NCBI RefSeq assembly: GCF_000721605.1
Contig: NZ_JOIZ01000006.1
Location: 408,542-472,541, forward strand
Direction of reading: 5' to 3'
Source of the DNA: Streptomyces sp. NRRL S-37
GTDB lineage: Bacteria > Actinomycetota > Actinomycetes > Streptomycetales > Streptomycetaceae
Length of the DNA: 64,000 nt
Shown here: piece by piece, positions 1 to 8,043 of the stretch
Position numbering within the stretch: the stretch's first letter is position 1
Layout of the letters: each line of letters starts with the position of its first letter
Program-made: the position numbers and the translations under genes
Notes under the pieces: model-generated
The model's input: the letters and a program-made list of their open reading frames with translations, nothing else
What the model was told of the DNA's origin: nothing
Database searches by the model: none

Positions 1-467
1 CCGCGCCGCTTGATCTCCACCGCGACGGTCCGCCCCTCGGCGTCCCGGCACAGGATGTCGACCGGGCCGATCGCCGTCATGTACTCGCGGCGGATGAGGG
101 TGTAGCCCTCGCCGAGGATCTCGATCCGGTCGGCGAGCAGTTCCTGCAGGTGCGCTTCCACGCCGTCCTTGATCAGGCCGGGGTCGACGCCCAGTTCGTG
201 CGAGGAGTCGTGGAGGATCTCCTCCATCGTGATGATGAGCTTCTCGCCCGCCTTGTTGACGACGGTCCAGACTCCCTCTTCGTCGCCGGTCCCCTCCTTC
301 AGGACGCAGGGCGGCGACATCCAGTTCAGGGGCTTGTAGGCCCGGTCGTCGGCGTGGATCGAGACGCTGCCGTCCGCCTTGACCAGGATGAGACGGGGTG
401 CCGACGGCAGGTGCGCGGTGAGCCGCCCGGCGTAGTCCACGGAGCAGCGGGCAATGACGAGACGCAT
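1..467 (-). CDS. nucS: Endonuclease NucS/EndoMS, 3' end outside window
   Basis: Mismatch-specific endonuclease that cuts both strands at mismatches in Actinobacteria lacking MutS/MutL; works with the sliding clamp. About 155 N-terminal residues are visible, starting [15 protein letters not shown], which is typical of the family (full length about 223 aa). The nuclease core is entered at the window edge: [23 protein letters not shown] contains the PD-(D/E)xK-type Asp and the E-x-K pair. The C-terminus, including the clamp-binding tail, is missing. Start at 465-467 is the only ATG matching the conserved N-terminus. The next gene diverges across a 289-base gap with no feature I can name. Very likely the SCO5388 orthologue. 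Confidence 0.93.
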   Translation of the reverse strand, partial: MRLVIARCSVDYAGRLTAHLPSAPRLILVKADGSVSIHADDRAYKPLNWMSPPCVLKEGTGDEEGVWTVVNKAGEKLIITMEEILHDSSHELGVDPGLIKDGVEAHLQELLADRIEILGEGYTLIRREYMTAIGPVDILCRDAEGRTVAVEIKRR

Positions 468-756
468 GGTCGGCAACGCTACTCGACCGGCCGGGGTCGA
501 CGCGATTCGCCGTCACCCACGACCAACAGGAGCCACCGGACGCGTCCTGAATCTCCAAGAAAACGCTTGTTTCGACGGTGGCCGATTACCGGCCCACAGG
601 AAGTCCCGCATCCGGCCATTCGCCTGGTGCCGCCATCGTCGGATGCTTACGGTATTGAACGGGAGGTCGCGAACTGTGTACGCAGCGTGTCCGATAACGC
701 GCACTCCCTTATCTGTCAGGCAACCCCTGCTCGTTGGGGGTGCGAGAGGAGAACCC

Positions 757-1149
757 ATGTCGCTCGACGTCTCACCGGCCCTACTCGAACAGGCCGAGCG
801 AGGCGAGGTCGACGAAGCGGAATTCGTCGACTGCGTCCGGACCTCCCTGCCCTTCGCATGGGAGATGATCAGCTCCCTGGTGGCACAGCTGAAGGTGGAC
901 GGCGGACCCTTCGCCGACAACCAGACGCCCCCGCCGGACGAGCACGCACGCGGTCAGCTGCTGCGTGCGCTCGCGAGTGACGCGATACGCGGCGCGCTGC
1001 AACGGCACTTCGGTGTACGGCTGGCCTTCCAGAACTGCCACCGGGTGGCGGTGTTCCCGCTCGACCCCTCGGTCGACGAGAGGCACGCCCGTTTCACCTC
1101 GGTGCGCGCTCAGATCCTGAACCAGTCGCCGGAACTGCGCGACTGCTGA
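757..1149 (+). CDS. SCO5389-family conserved hypothetical protein, 130 aa
   Basis: Small soluble actinobacterial protein of unknown function that sits next to nucS in streptomycetes. The start at ATG 757 is chosen because a GAGAGGA ribosome-binding site lies 7 bases upstream and the protein begins MSLDVSPALLEQAERGEVDE; longer upstream readings lack a ribosome site and run into the divergent promoter region. It is mostly helical, with no signal peptide, membrane segment or catalytic motif visible. Neighbourhood with nucS is conserved, but I see nothing that proves a functional link. Confidence 0.85.
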   Translation: MSLDVSPALLEQAERGEVDEAEFVDCVRTSLPFAWEMISSLVAQLKVDGGPFADNQTPPPDEHARGQLLRALASDAIRGALQRHFGVRLAFQNCHRVAVFPLDPSVDERHARFTSVRAQILNQSPELRDC

Positions 1150-1164
1150 CGCGCTCCACCGTTC

Positions 1165-1212
1165 GCTTGCCGCTCCGTACGCGGGAGGTGCAGTCGTATT
1201 GGGGCGGCAAGC
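1165..1212. terminator. Inverted repeat between convergent genes, possible terminator
   Basis: GCTTGCCGC (1165-1173) and GCGGCAAGC (1204-1212) form a perfect 9-bp stem in the gap between two convergent genes. The loop is long (30 bases) and there is no T-run, so a terminator role is only inferred. Confidence 0.35.
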
Positions 1213-1231
1213 CTGCGTGAACCCCGCTCGC

Positions 1232-2260
1232 TCAGCCGAGCCGGGGCAGTACCTCGGCTCCGAGCCGCCGGACGTTCTCCTCGGTGGCCGCCAGGTCGCC
1301 GGAACCCTCGACGAGCAGGGCGAAGCGGGAGATGCCGGTCCGCTCGCTGGTCGCGGCGAGCCGGTCGGCGCACAGCTGCGGGGGGCCCACCGGGTGCAGT
1401 CCGCAGAGGAGTTCGGTGTACGCCAGCGGATCGCGCATCCGCCGCTGCCGCCCGTCCACCGTGACATGGGCCTCAAGACCCTGTTTCAGCCAGCCGGGCA
1501 TCGCCTTCGTCAGGGTCTCCGCCGCGTCCGAGCGCCGGTCCGCGATCTGGCAGACGCCGGCCGAGACATGGGCCGCGCGGCGGACCTCCCGGGCCGGCCG
1601 CCCGCAGGCACGGGCGTGGTTGCGCCACAGGGCGACCATCTCGGCCTTCTCCTCGTCCCCGATGTGCATGCCGAGCAGCATCGGCAGCCCGCGCTCGGCG
1701 GCCAGCCGTACGCTCGCCGGGGAGGTGCAGGCGACCACGACCTCCGGGCCCTCCGCCTCGTCCAGGGACTCCGACGGGCGCGGCACGACGGGCACCTCGC
1801 GGAACCGGAACCGCTCGCCGTCGGCCCCGACGGACGGTTCGCGCAGCCAGCGCACCAGCAGATCGAGTGATTCCGGGAACCCCTTCTCGTACGCCTCCGG
1901 GCCGGCCCCGAACACCTCCAGGTCGACCCACGGCCCGCCGCGCCCGAGGCCCAGCGAGAACCGTCCGCCGCTCGTGATGTGCAGCAGCGCGGCCTGTTCG
2001 CCGAGGGCGACGGGGTGGACGGTGGACAGCACGCTGACCGCCGTACCGACCCGCAGCCGGCGGGTGCGGCCGAGCAGTAACGCGGCCAGGGTGACGGCCG
2101 ACGGACAGGTGCCGTAGGGCACGAAGTGGTGCTCGGCCAGCCAGACCGTGTCGAGGCCCGCCTCCTCGGCGACCTCGGCGGAGCGGACCGCGCGGTGCAG
2201 TGCCTCTCCCTGGCCCTGCCCGGGGAACTGGGCGGCCAACACGAAACTTCCGATGCGCAT
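1232..2260 (-). CDS. LLM-class flavin-dependent oxidoreductase (luciferase-like monooxygenase)
   Basis: A 342-residue protein of the bacterial luciferase/F420-type TIM-barrel family. It shows the typical N-terminal MRIGSFVLAAQFPGQ strand, the AEEAGLDTVWLAEHHF motif near residue 40, and the LGLGRGGPWVDLEVFG segment near residue 110 that binds the flavin phosphate. The start at 2258-2260 is preceded by AGGAA; a longer upstream reading adds 25 unconserved residues. Whether the cofactor is FMN or F420, and the substrate, cannot be told from sequence. It is divergent from the next gene and not obviously in an operon. Confidence 0.85.
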   Translation of the reverse strand: MRIGSFVLAAQFPGQGQGEALHRAVRSAEVAEEAGLDTVWLAEHHFVPYGTCPSAVTLAALLLGRTRRLRVGTAVSVLSTVHPVALGEQAALLHITSGGRFSLGLGRGGPWVDLEVFGAGPEAYEKGFPESLDLLVRWLREPSVGADGERFRFREVPVVPRPSESLDEAEGPEVVVACTSPASVRLAAERGLPMLLGMHIGDEEKAEMVALWRNHARACGRPAREVRRAAHVSAGVCQIADRRSDAAETLTKAMPGWLKQGLEAHVTVDGRQRRMRDPLAYTELLCGLHPVGPPQLCADRLAATSERTGISRFALLVEGSGDLAATEENVRRLGAEVLPRLG

Positions 2261-2502
2261 TGCTTTTCCTGCTTCCTTGGCTCCGACGCGGAGCTCCCCC
2301 GCAGGGCATAACCGCCCGACACGTGCCGAGGACACGGCCGGGCGGGGGACTTTGCGGATTGTCTGCAGAATCGGCCGCTCAGGAGGGGCGCCGCGTCATC
2401 ACGGAGGGGACTTGTGACGATTGGTTCCGTACACGTACCCCTGCGCGCGCCGCGTAGGCTGGACGCGGCCCCAGCATCCTGTATAGCCCCGTGAGGTGTT
2501 CT

Positions 2503-2835
2503 GTGTCCCCGCGTCGCAACCGACCCAAGGGAGCCGGTTCGTCCGGCCGGAGCGCCGAGGACGACCGCTCCGGGCGCTACGGCGGCTGGCAGTCCACGGA
2601 GAGCTGGCAGGGCGAGGAGTGGAGCGTGCGGCACGTGGCCGGCGCCAGTGCCCAGGGCAAGGCCTACCGGTGCCCCGGCTGCGACCAGTTGATCCCGGAC
2701 GGGGTGCCGCACGTGGTGGCCTGGCCCGAGCACGCGGGCGTCGACGACCGCCGTCACTGGCACAAGGCGTGCTGGAACGCGAAGGACCGCCGCACCACGC
2801 GGGTGCGGCGGTCCCGTGACGCGCCGAGGTTCTGA
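2503..2835 (+). CDS. Small conserved protein with CxxC motif, usually annotated ATP/GTP-binding
   Basis: A 110-residue streptomycete protein often labelled ATP/GTP-binding, although no P-loop is visible. Residues near 58-75 read YRCPGCDQLIPDGVPHVVAWP, a CxxC pair that could be half of a zinc site, with a later HWHKACWN supplying His and Cys ligands; a small zinc-ribbon/HNH-like fold is therefore plausible. The N-terminus is Arg/Ser-rich. The GTG at 2503 is chosen for the GAGG 6 bases upstream; a GTG 12 bases earlier is possible. It converges with the ABC operon and stops only 6 bases from it. Confidence 0.75.
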   Translation: MSPRRNRPKGAGSSGRSAEDDRSGRYGGWQSTESWQGEEWSVRHVAGASAQGKAYRCPGCDQLIPDGVPHVVAWPEHAGVDDRRHWHKACWNAKDRRTTRVRRSRDAPRF

Positions 2836-2841
2836 ACGCCG

Positions 2842-3714
2842 TTATACGTCCCGCTTTTTCAGCAGGGCGAAGGCGCCGCCGAGCGCGGCGGCCGTGACGA
2901 CCAGCATGATCCACAGCGGGTCCCAGCCCGACGGGCCGGACTCGCTCAGCGAGCTGGAGTAGAAGACGCCCATCTGGTTCGGGATGGAGTACTCGAACAG
3001 CGCCTCCTGCACGTCCGCCAGCGAGGACGAGAACATGAACAGCGCGATCACCAGCGGGGCGAGCACGGCACCGATCATGAGGGTGATGGCGCCCGCGGAG
3101 TGCCGGACGACCGACCCGAGCGCCAGCGACAGCGTGCCGATCAGCGCCACGTAGAGCGAGACGCCGACCGTGGCCTTCAGCCACTCCTCGCCGGAGGGGT
3201 CCTTGGCGTTGTGCTCCCCCAGCAGCGCCGTGTGCAGGAAGCCGACCAGCGTCGCGCACACCAGGGTCACCGTGAAGGCGAGCAGGAAGAACACCAGGGC
3301 CTTCGCCATGAGCACCCGCCCGCGCGAGGGGCAGGCGACCATCGTGGTGCGGATCATGCCGGTGCCGTACTCCGACGCCGTGGTGAGCACGCCCAGCGTG
3401 ATGATGCACATGGTGCCCAGCAGCAGCCCGAAGAAGCCGAGGGCCAGCGGGCTCTCGCCGCCCATGTCGGGGTCGGAGCCGGAGACCACCAGGCCGACCA
3501 GCAGGCCGATGCCGACCACGAGCAGCACGAACACGCCCAGCGTCCACATGGTCGAGCGCACGGACCTGATCTTCGTCCACTCGGAGGTGAGCGCGTGCCC
3601 GAGGTGCGTACGGACCACGGGGATCGGCGAGGTGTAGGTGGGGTACGGGGAGCCGGGCGCCGCCTGCCAGTCGGGTGCGGCGGTCTGCGGCATCGGGGGC
3701 GGGGGCGTGCTCAT
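2842..3714 (-). CDS. ABC-2 type transporter permease subunit
   Basis: Integral membrane subunit (290 aa) of a two-gene ABC exporter. A Pro-rich cytoplasmic N-terminus (about 45 aa) is followed by SEWTKIRSVRSTMWTL, the conserved entry into the first helix of this actinobacterial permease family, then six hydrophobic segments. It ends in the basic LLKKRDV tail found in the family. The ATG overlaps the TGA of the ATPase gene (ATGA), indicating translational coupling. The substrate is unknown; relatives export peptides or lantibiotics or act in immunity. Confidence 0.88.
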   Translation of the reverse strand: MSTPPPPMPQTAAPDWQAAPGSPYPTYTSPIPVVRTHLGHALTSEWTKIRSVRSTMWTLGVFVLLVVGIGLLVGLVVSGSDPDMGGESPLALGFFGLLLGTMCIITLGVLTTASEYGTGMIRTTMVACPSRGRVLMAKALVFFLLAFTVTLVCATLVGFLHTALLGEHNAKDPSGEEWLKATVGVSLYVALIGTLSLALGSVVRHSAGAITLMIGAVLAPLVIALFMFSSSLADVQEALFEYSIPNQMGVFYSSSLSESGPSGWDPLWIMLVVTAAALGGAFALLKKRDV

Positions 3715-4991
3715 CGGGCGTCCTCGGGCTTGGTCAGGTCGGCGGCGGGAGCGGTCGGGGGCGCGGCGGGCGCTGCGGGAGCGGGCGCGGCGGGCGGCGC
3801 CGCCGGGGCCTGGGCGGGCGGCGCCTGGGGCGCCTGCGGGGCGGGCTGCGCGTACGGGTTGGGCGCGGGGGCGCCGGGGGCCGCTCCGGGGGTGCCCGGG
3901 GCGCCGTAGGGGCCCGCGGGGGCCTGCGCGGGCACGCCCTGCGGCGCGGCGAAGGGCTGCCCGCCCTGCTGGGGCGGCGGCGGGGCGTACCAGCCGGGCT
4001 GGCCCTGCCCCGGAACCGGCATCGGCGGCTGCGCGCCGGGCGGCAGCGGCTGCTGGAGCCCGGCCTTCTGGTCGGTGGTCGAGCGGTAGTCGACGGCGCC
4101 CTGCGTCATCCGCATGTACGCCTCCTCCAGCGACGCCTGGTGCGGCGACAGCTCCCACAGCCGTACGTCGGCGTCGTGGGCGATGTCGCTGATGCGCGGC
4201 AGCGCCAGTCCCGTCACCCGCAGCGCGCCGTCCTGCTCGGGCAGCACATGGCCGCCGGCCTCGGTGATCGCGGCGGACAGCTTCTCGCGCTGCTGCGGCT
4301 CGGTGTCGGGGGTGCGCACGCGCGCGAAGTCGGCGGAGTTGGCGGAGATGAAGTCCGTCACGCTCATGTCGGCGAGGAGCTGTCCGCGCCCGATGACGAT
4401 GAGGTGGTCGGCGGTCAGCGCCATCTCGCTCATCAGGTGGGAGGAGACGAAGACCGTACGGCCCTCGGCGGCCAGCGCCTTCATCAGGTTGCGCACCCAG
4501 AGGATGCCCTCGGGGTCGAGCCCGTTGACCGGCTCGTCGAACAGCAGCACCTGGGGGTCGCCGAGCAGCGCGGCGGCGATGCCGAGCCGCTGGCCCATGC
4601 CGAGGGAGAAGCCCTTGGACCGCTTGCGCGCCACCTCGTGCAGGCCCACCACGCCCAGCACCTCGTCCACCCGCCGGGCCGGGATGCCCGAGAGCTGGGC
4701 CAGGCTCAGCAGGTGGTTGCGGGCGGACCGGCCGCCGTGCACCGCCTTCGCGTCCAGCAGCGCGCCGACCTGACGGGGGGCGTTGGGCAGCTTGGCGTAC
4801 GGGTAGCCGCCGATCGTGACCCGTCCCGCGGTGGGGTTGTCCAGACCGAGGATCATCCGCATCGTCGTCGACTTGCCCGACCCGTTGGGCCCCAGGAACC
4901 CGGTGACGGTCCCCGGACGCACCTGGAAGGAAAGGTTGTACACAGCGGTCTTGTCGCCGTACCGCTTGGTCAGGCCGACTGCCTCGATCAT
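3711..4991 (-). CDS. ABC transporter ATP-binding protein with Pro/Ala-rich tail
   Basis: ATPase partner of the overlapping permease. Walker A (GPNGSGKST), the signature (SLGMGQRLGIA) and Walker B (VLLFDEPVNGLDPEG) lie in the first 170 residues, followed by a DrrA-type C-terminal region to about residue 310. The last ~115 residues are very rich in Pro, Ala, Gly and Gln (PPPPQQGG, APAAPPAAPAPAA), an uncommon addition. ATG 4991 matches the family start MIEAVGLTKRYG; a GTG at 5000 is an alternative. The second ATPase/permease pair upstream is a clear paralogue. Confidence 0.9.
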   Translation of the reverse strand: MIEAVGLTKRYGDKTAVYNLSFQVRPGTVTGFLGPNGSGKSTTMRMILGLDNPTAGRVTIGGYPYAKLPNAPRQVGALLDAKAVHGGRSARNHLLSLAQLSGIPARRVDEVLGVVGLHEVARKRSKGFSLGMGQRLGIAAALLGDPQVLLFDEPVNGLDPEGILWVRNLMKALAAEGRTVFVSSHLMSEMALTADHLIVIGRGQLLADMSVTDFISANSADFARVRTPDTEPQQREKLSAAITEAGGHVLPEQDGALRVTGLALPRISDIAHDADVRLWELSPHQASLEEAYMRMTQGAVDYRSTTDQKAGLQQPLPPGAQPPMPVPGQGQPGWYAPPPPQQGGQPFAAPQGVPAQAPAGPYGAPGTPGAAPGAPAPNPYAQPAPQAPQAPPAQAPAAPPAAPAPAAPAAPPTAPAADLTKPEDAR

Positions 4992-5111
4992 GCTCCGCAC
5001 CCATCGAAAGGTTCAGGACAGCGGGGCACACGCCCCCGTAAGGGTTAGGAGCTTATCGAGGCGCTGACGGTTCCGCTCAAACCGAGGTAAAAACCGGTCC
5101 CGCGCGGTCGC

Positions 5112-5885
5112 TCACTGGGCGTCGCGCCGCTTCAGCAGCACATAGCCGCCGACGACCGCCGCGAGCACCCAGAACACCATGATCCCGAGGCCGCCCCAGG
5201 GCCCGTACGGGGTGTCGTCGTCCGGGGGCGTCACCACCTGCATGATCCTGCTGCCGGCCTGGTCGGGCAGGAACTGTCCGACCTGCTTCGTGGCGTCGAC
5301 GTTGCCGAGGATGTTGGAGATCAGGAAGAAGAACGGCATCAGGATGCCCAGCGACAGCAGGGGGAAGCGCAGCATCGTGGCGGCGCCCATCGAGAACAGC
5401 GCGATCAGCGTCATGTAGAGGCCGCCGCCGATCACCGCCCGCAGCACCCCGTCGTCCCCGATCGACGCCCTGAGGTCGCCGAGCATCGCCTGGCCCAGGA
5501 AGAACGTGGCGAAGCCGGTCGCCATGGAGACGACCAGGGCGAGCGCGGTGGCGACCGCCAGCTTGCTGAACAGGAAGGTGCCGCGCTGCGGCACGGCCGC
5601 CAGCGAGGCGCGGATCATGCCGGTGCTGTACTCGTTCGACACCACCAGCACCCCGAACACGATCATCGCGAGCTGTCCGATGCTCATCCCGGCGAAGCTG
5701 ATGAACGTCGGGTCGAAGGAGAGCCGGTCCCGCGCGCTCAGGGTCTCGAACTCGTTCCTCGACAGCGCCGAGATCAGCATGCCGAGCGCGATGGTGACGA
5801 CCACCGCCAGGGAGAGCGTCCACACCGTGGACGCCACCGACCGGATCTTGGTCCACTCCGACCGTACGACCTGCGTCACCGCCAT
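5112..5885 (-). CDS. ABC-2 type transporter permease subunit (second pair)
   Basis: A 257-residue membrane protein starting MAVTQVVRSEWTKIRSV, paralogous to the permease at 2842-3714, with six predicted hydrophobic segments and a basic C-terminal LLKRRDAQ. It starts 5 bases after the stop of its ATPase, so both are on one transcript. The N-terminus lacks the Pro-rich leader of its paralogue. Substrate unknown. Together with the downstream pair it forms a tandem duplication of an exporter module. Confidence 0.88.
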   Translation of the reverse strand: MAVTQVVRSEWTKIRSVASTVWTLSLAVVVTIALGMLISALSRNEFETLSARDRLSFDPTFISFAGMSIGQLAMIVFGVLVVSNEYSTGMIRASLAAVPQRGTFLFSKLAVATALALVVSMATGFATFFLGQAMLGDLRASIGDDGVLRAVIGGGLYMTLIALFSMGAATMLRFPLLSLGILMPFFFLISNILGNVDATKQVGQFLPDQAGSRIMQVVTPPDDDTPYGPWGGLGIMVFWVLAAVVGGYVLLKRRDAQ

Positions 5886-5890
5886 GCCGC

Positions 5891-6841
5891 TCAGCCCTTC
5901 TTCCAGCTCTCGCCCCACTGCCGCCGCGGGGGCGCGGGCGCGCCGGCGTGGTACTCCACCGACTCCGCGGTCAGCCGCATGAACGCCTCCTCCAGGGAGG
6001 CCTGCCGCGGGCTCAGCTCGTGCAGCACCACCTGCTGCCGGGCCGCCAGCTCCCCGATGTGCTCGGCCTTGGAGCCGTCCACCTCCAGTGCCCCGTCGCC
6101 GCTCTCCACGGCGGTGATCCCCGCCCGGTGCAGCACGTCGAGCAGCCGCTCGCGCTGCGGGCTGCGGATCCGGACGTACGAGCGGGAGTTGCGCTCGATG
6201 AACTCGGTCATGGAGGTGTCGGCGAGCAGCCGGCCCTGGCCGATGACGACGAGGTGGTCGGCGGTCAGTGCCATCTCGCTCATCAGGTGGGAGGAGACGA
6301 AGACCGTACGACCCTGAGCGGCGAGGGATTTCATCAGCGTGCGGATCCAGTGGATGCCCTCGGGGTCGAGGCCGTTGACCGGCTCGTCGAACATCAGGAT
6401 CCGCGGGTCGCCGAGCAGCGCGGCGGCGATCCCGAGCCGCTGGCCCATGCCGAGCGAGAACCCCTTGGCCTTCTTCCGCGCCACCGCCGTCAGCCCGACC
6501 GCGTCCAGCACCTCGTGCACCCGCTGCCGCGGGATGCCGTTGCTCTGCGCCAGGCACAGCAGGTGGTTGTAGGCGCTGCGGCCCGGGTGCGCGCCCTTGG
6601 CCTCCAGCAGGGCGCCGATGCGGGTCAGCGGGTTCCTGAGCCGCTCGTAGTGCGTGCCGTCGATCCGCACGTCCCCGGTGGTCGGGTGGTCCAGGCCCAG
6701 GATCATCCGCATGGTGGTCGACTTGCCGGCGCCGTTCGGGCCGAGGAAGCCCGTGACGATACCCGGCCGGACGGTGAAGGTCAGATCCCTGACCGCCACC
6801 TTCTCGCCGTACCGCTTGGTCAGCCCCTCGAGCTCGATCAT
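5891..6841 (-). CDS. ABC transporter ATP-binding protein (second pair)
   Basis: A 316-residue ABC ATPase: MIELEGLTKRYGEK start, Walker A GPNGAGKST near residue 37, signature SLGMGQRLG, Walker B ILMFDEPVNGLDPEG, and the H-loop in the VSSHLMSEM segment. It is close to the first ATPase over the nucleotide-binding domain, but ends after the family's usual C-terminal region without the Pro/Ala-rich tail. First gene of a two-gene operon with the permease downstream. Confidence 0.92.
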   Translation of the reverse strand: MIELEGLTKRYGEKVAVRDLTFTVRPGIVTGFLGPNGAGKSTTMRMILGLDHPTTGDVRIDGTHYERLRNPLTRIGALLEAKGAHPGRSAYNHLLCLAQSNGIPRQRVHEVLDAVGLTAVARKKAKGFSLGMGQRLGIAAALLGDPRILMFDEPVNGLDPEGIHWIRTLMKSLAAQGRTVFVSSHLMSEMALTADHLVVIGQGRLLADTSMTEFIERNSRSYVRIRSPQRERLLDVLHRAGITAVESGDGALEVDGSKAEHIGELAARQQVVLHELSPRQASLEEAFMRLTAESVEYHAGAPAPPRRQWGESWKKG

Positions 6842-6863
6842 GCGATCACGCTAGAACGGGACA

Positions 6864-6895
6864 AAGCCCTCTGCCACCTCAGTGGCAGAGGGCTT
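6864..6895. terminator. Rho-independent-like terminator after filP
   Basis: A perfect 14-bp stem, AAGCCCTCTGCCAC with GTGGCAGAGGGCTT, around a 4-base loop. It lies just beyond the filP stop codon and ahead of the downstream ABC gene, so it should separate the two transcription units. Confidence 0.8.
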
Positions 6896-6917
6896 CGCCG
6901 GTGTACGTCGGTCGCCG

Positions 6918-7856
6918 TTACCGGGACTGCTGGGCCGGGACCCCGCGGGAGATCGGCTCGTCGTCGGTGGCGGGCGAGCCGGTCGCCGCCACCGCGGCAC
7001 CGGTGAGCGTCGCCAGCATCTCGCGGACGTTCGTGAGCTGGGCGTTGATCGAGTCGCGGCGGTTGGTCAGCGCCGCGAGCTCCCGCTCGGATTCCGAACG
7101 GATCCGGTCGGCCTTGGCGTTGGCGTCGGCCACGATGTCCTCCGCCTGACGCTGGGCCGTCTCCACCGTCTGGCGGGCGCGGCGCTCGGCGTCGGTGCGC
7201 AGCTTCTCGGCCTCCAGGCGGAGCTGCTCCGCGCGGTGCTCGATCTCCGCGAGGCGCTTCTCGGCCTTCTGCTGGCGCGAGGCCAGGTCGCGCTCGGACT
7301 GCTCGCGGCGCTTGGCGAGGTTCGTCTCGAAGTCGGCGGCGGCCTGCGCGGCCTTGGCGCGGGTCTCCTCGAAGAGGGCGTCCGCCTCCTCCCGCTTGGA
7401 CTGCGCGTCCTTCTGCGCCTCGGAACGCAGCTGGGCGGCGTCGCCCTGGGCCTTCTCGACGATCCGGGCGCCCTCGTCCTCCGCCTTCGCCTTGCGGTCG
7501 GCGGCGTAGGACTCGGCGTCGTTGCGCACCTGCTGGGCGGCCGACTCGGCGAGCTCGCGGTGCTGCTCCGCCGCGCGCCGGGCTTCCTCGCGCAGGTCCT
7601 TCGCCTCCTCCTCGGCGAGGCGGAGGATCTTCTCCACGCGCGCGCCGAGACCGGCGTACGACGGCTCGGCGTCGTTGACCTGGGCCTGGGCGTTCTGTGT
7701 CTCGAGGTGGAGCTCTTCGATGCGCTTTTCCAGAGCGGTGATGCGGGCGAGAGCGCTGTCACGGTCGGAGACGAGCTTGGAGATACGTTCGTCCACCTGA
7801 GCGCGGTCGTATCCACGCCGCACAAGCTCGAAGCCGTAGGGGGAAGTGTCGCTCAT
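6918..7856 (-). CDS. filP: FilP, intermediate filament-like coiled-coil protein
   Basis: A 312-residue cytoskeletal coiled-coil protein; in S. coelicolor FilP (SCO5396) forms a gradient of filaments behind the hyphal tip and interacts with DivIVA and Scy. The N-terminus (YGFELVRRGYDRAQVDERISKLV) resembles the DivIVA entry region. Residues about 30-270 are an almost unbroken Ala/Glu/Arg heptad rod, and the short C-terminal tail is non-coiled. It lies directly downstream of scy, the same order as in S. coelicolor, behind a 187-base gap that probably holds its own promoter. Confidence 0.93.
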   Translation of the reverse strand: MSDTSPYGFELVRRGYDRAQVDERISKLVSDRDSALARITALEKRIEELHLETQNAQAQVNDAEPSYAGLGARVEKILRLAEEEAKDLREEARRAAEQHRELAESAAQQVRNDAESYAADRKAKAEDEGARIVEKAQGDAAQLRSEAQKDAQSKREEADALFEETRAKAAQAAADFETNLAKRREQSERDLASRQQKAEKRLAEIEHRAEQLRLEAEKLRTDAERRARQTVETAQRQAEDIVADANAKADRIRSESERELAALTNRRDSINAQLTNVREMLATLTGAAVAATGSPATDDEPISRGVPAQQSR

Positions 7857-8043
7857 GGGGTTCCTGTCGAATGAGACCGGTGAGGTGATAGGTGGAATCC
7901 TAGGGGCGAAAGCGCTGTGTCATCGAGCGGATGCGCGTTTGATACGGAGAATGACACCCCTTTTGAGTGGCTCGCCGCCGGAATGCTTGCCAAAAGCATG
8001 ATCAAAGCCCTCACTCTACAAGGGATTTCGTCCGCTTTGCCAG

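Noticed and set aside
2842..5031. Single fused permease/ATPase frame of 729 codons
   Set aside because: The upstream part is the ATPase gene read in a wrong frame; the permease starts at 3714 with a coupled ATGA.
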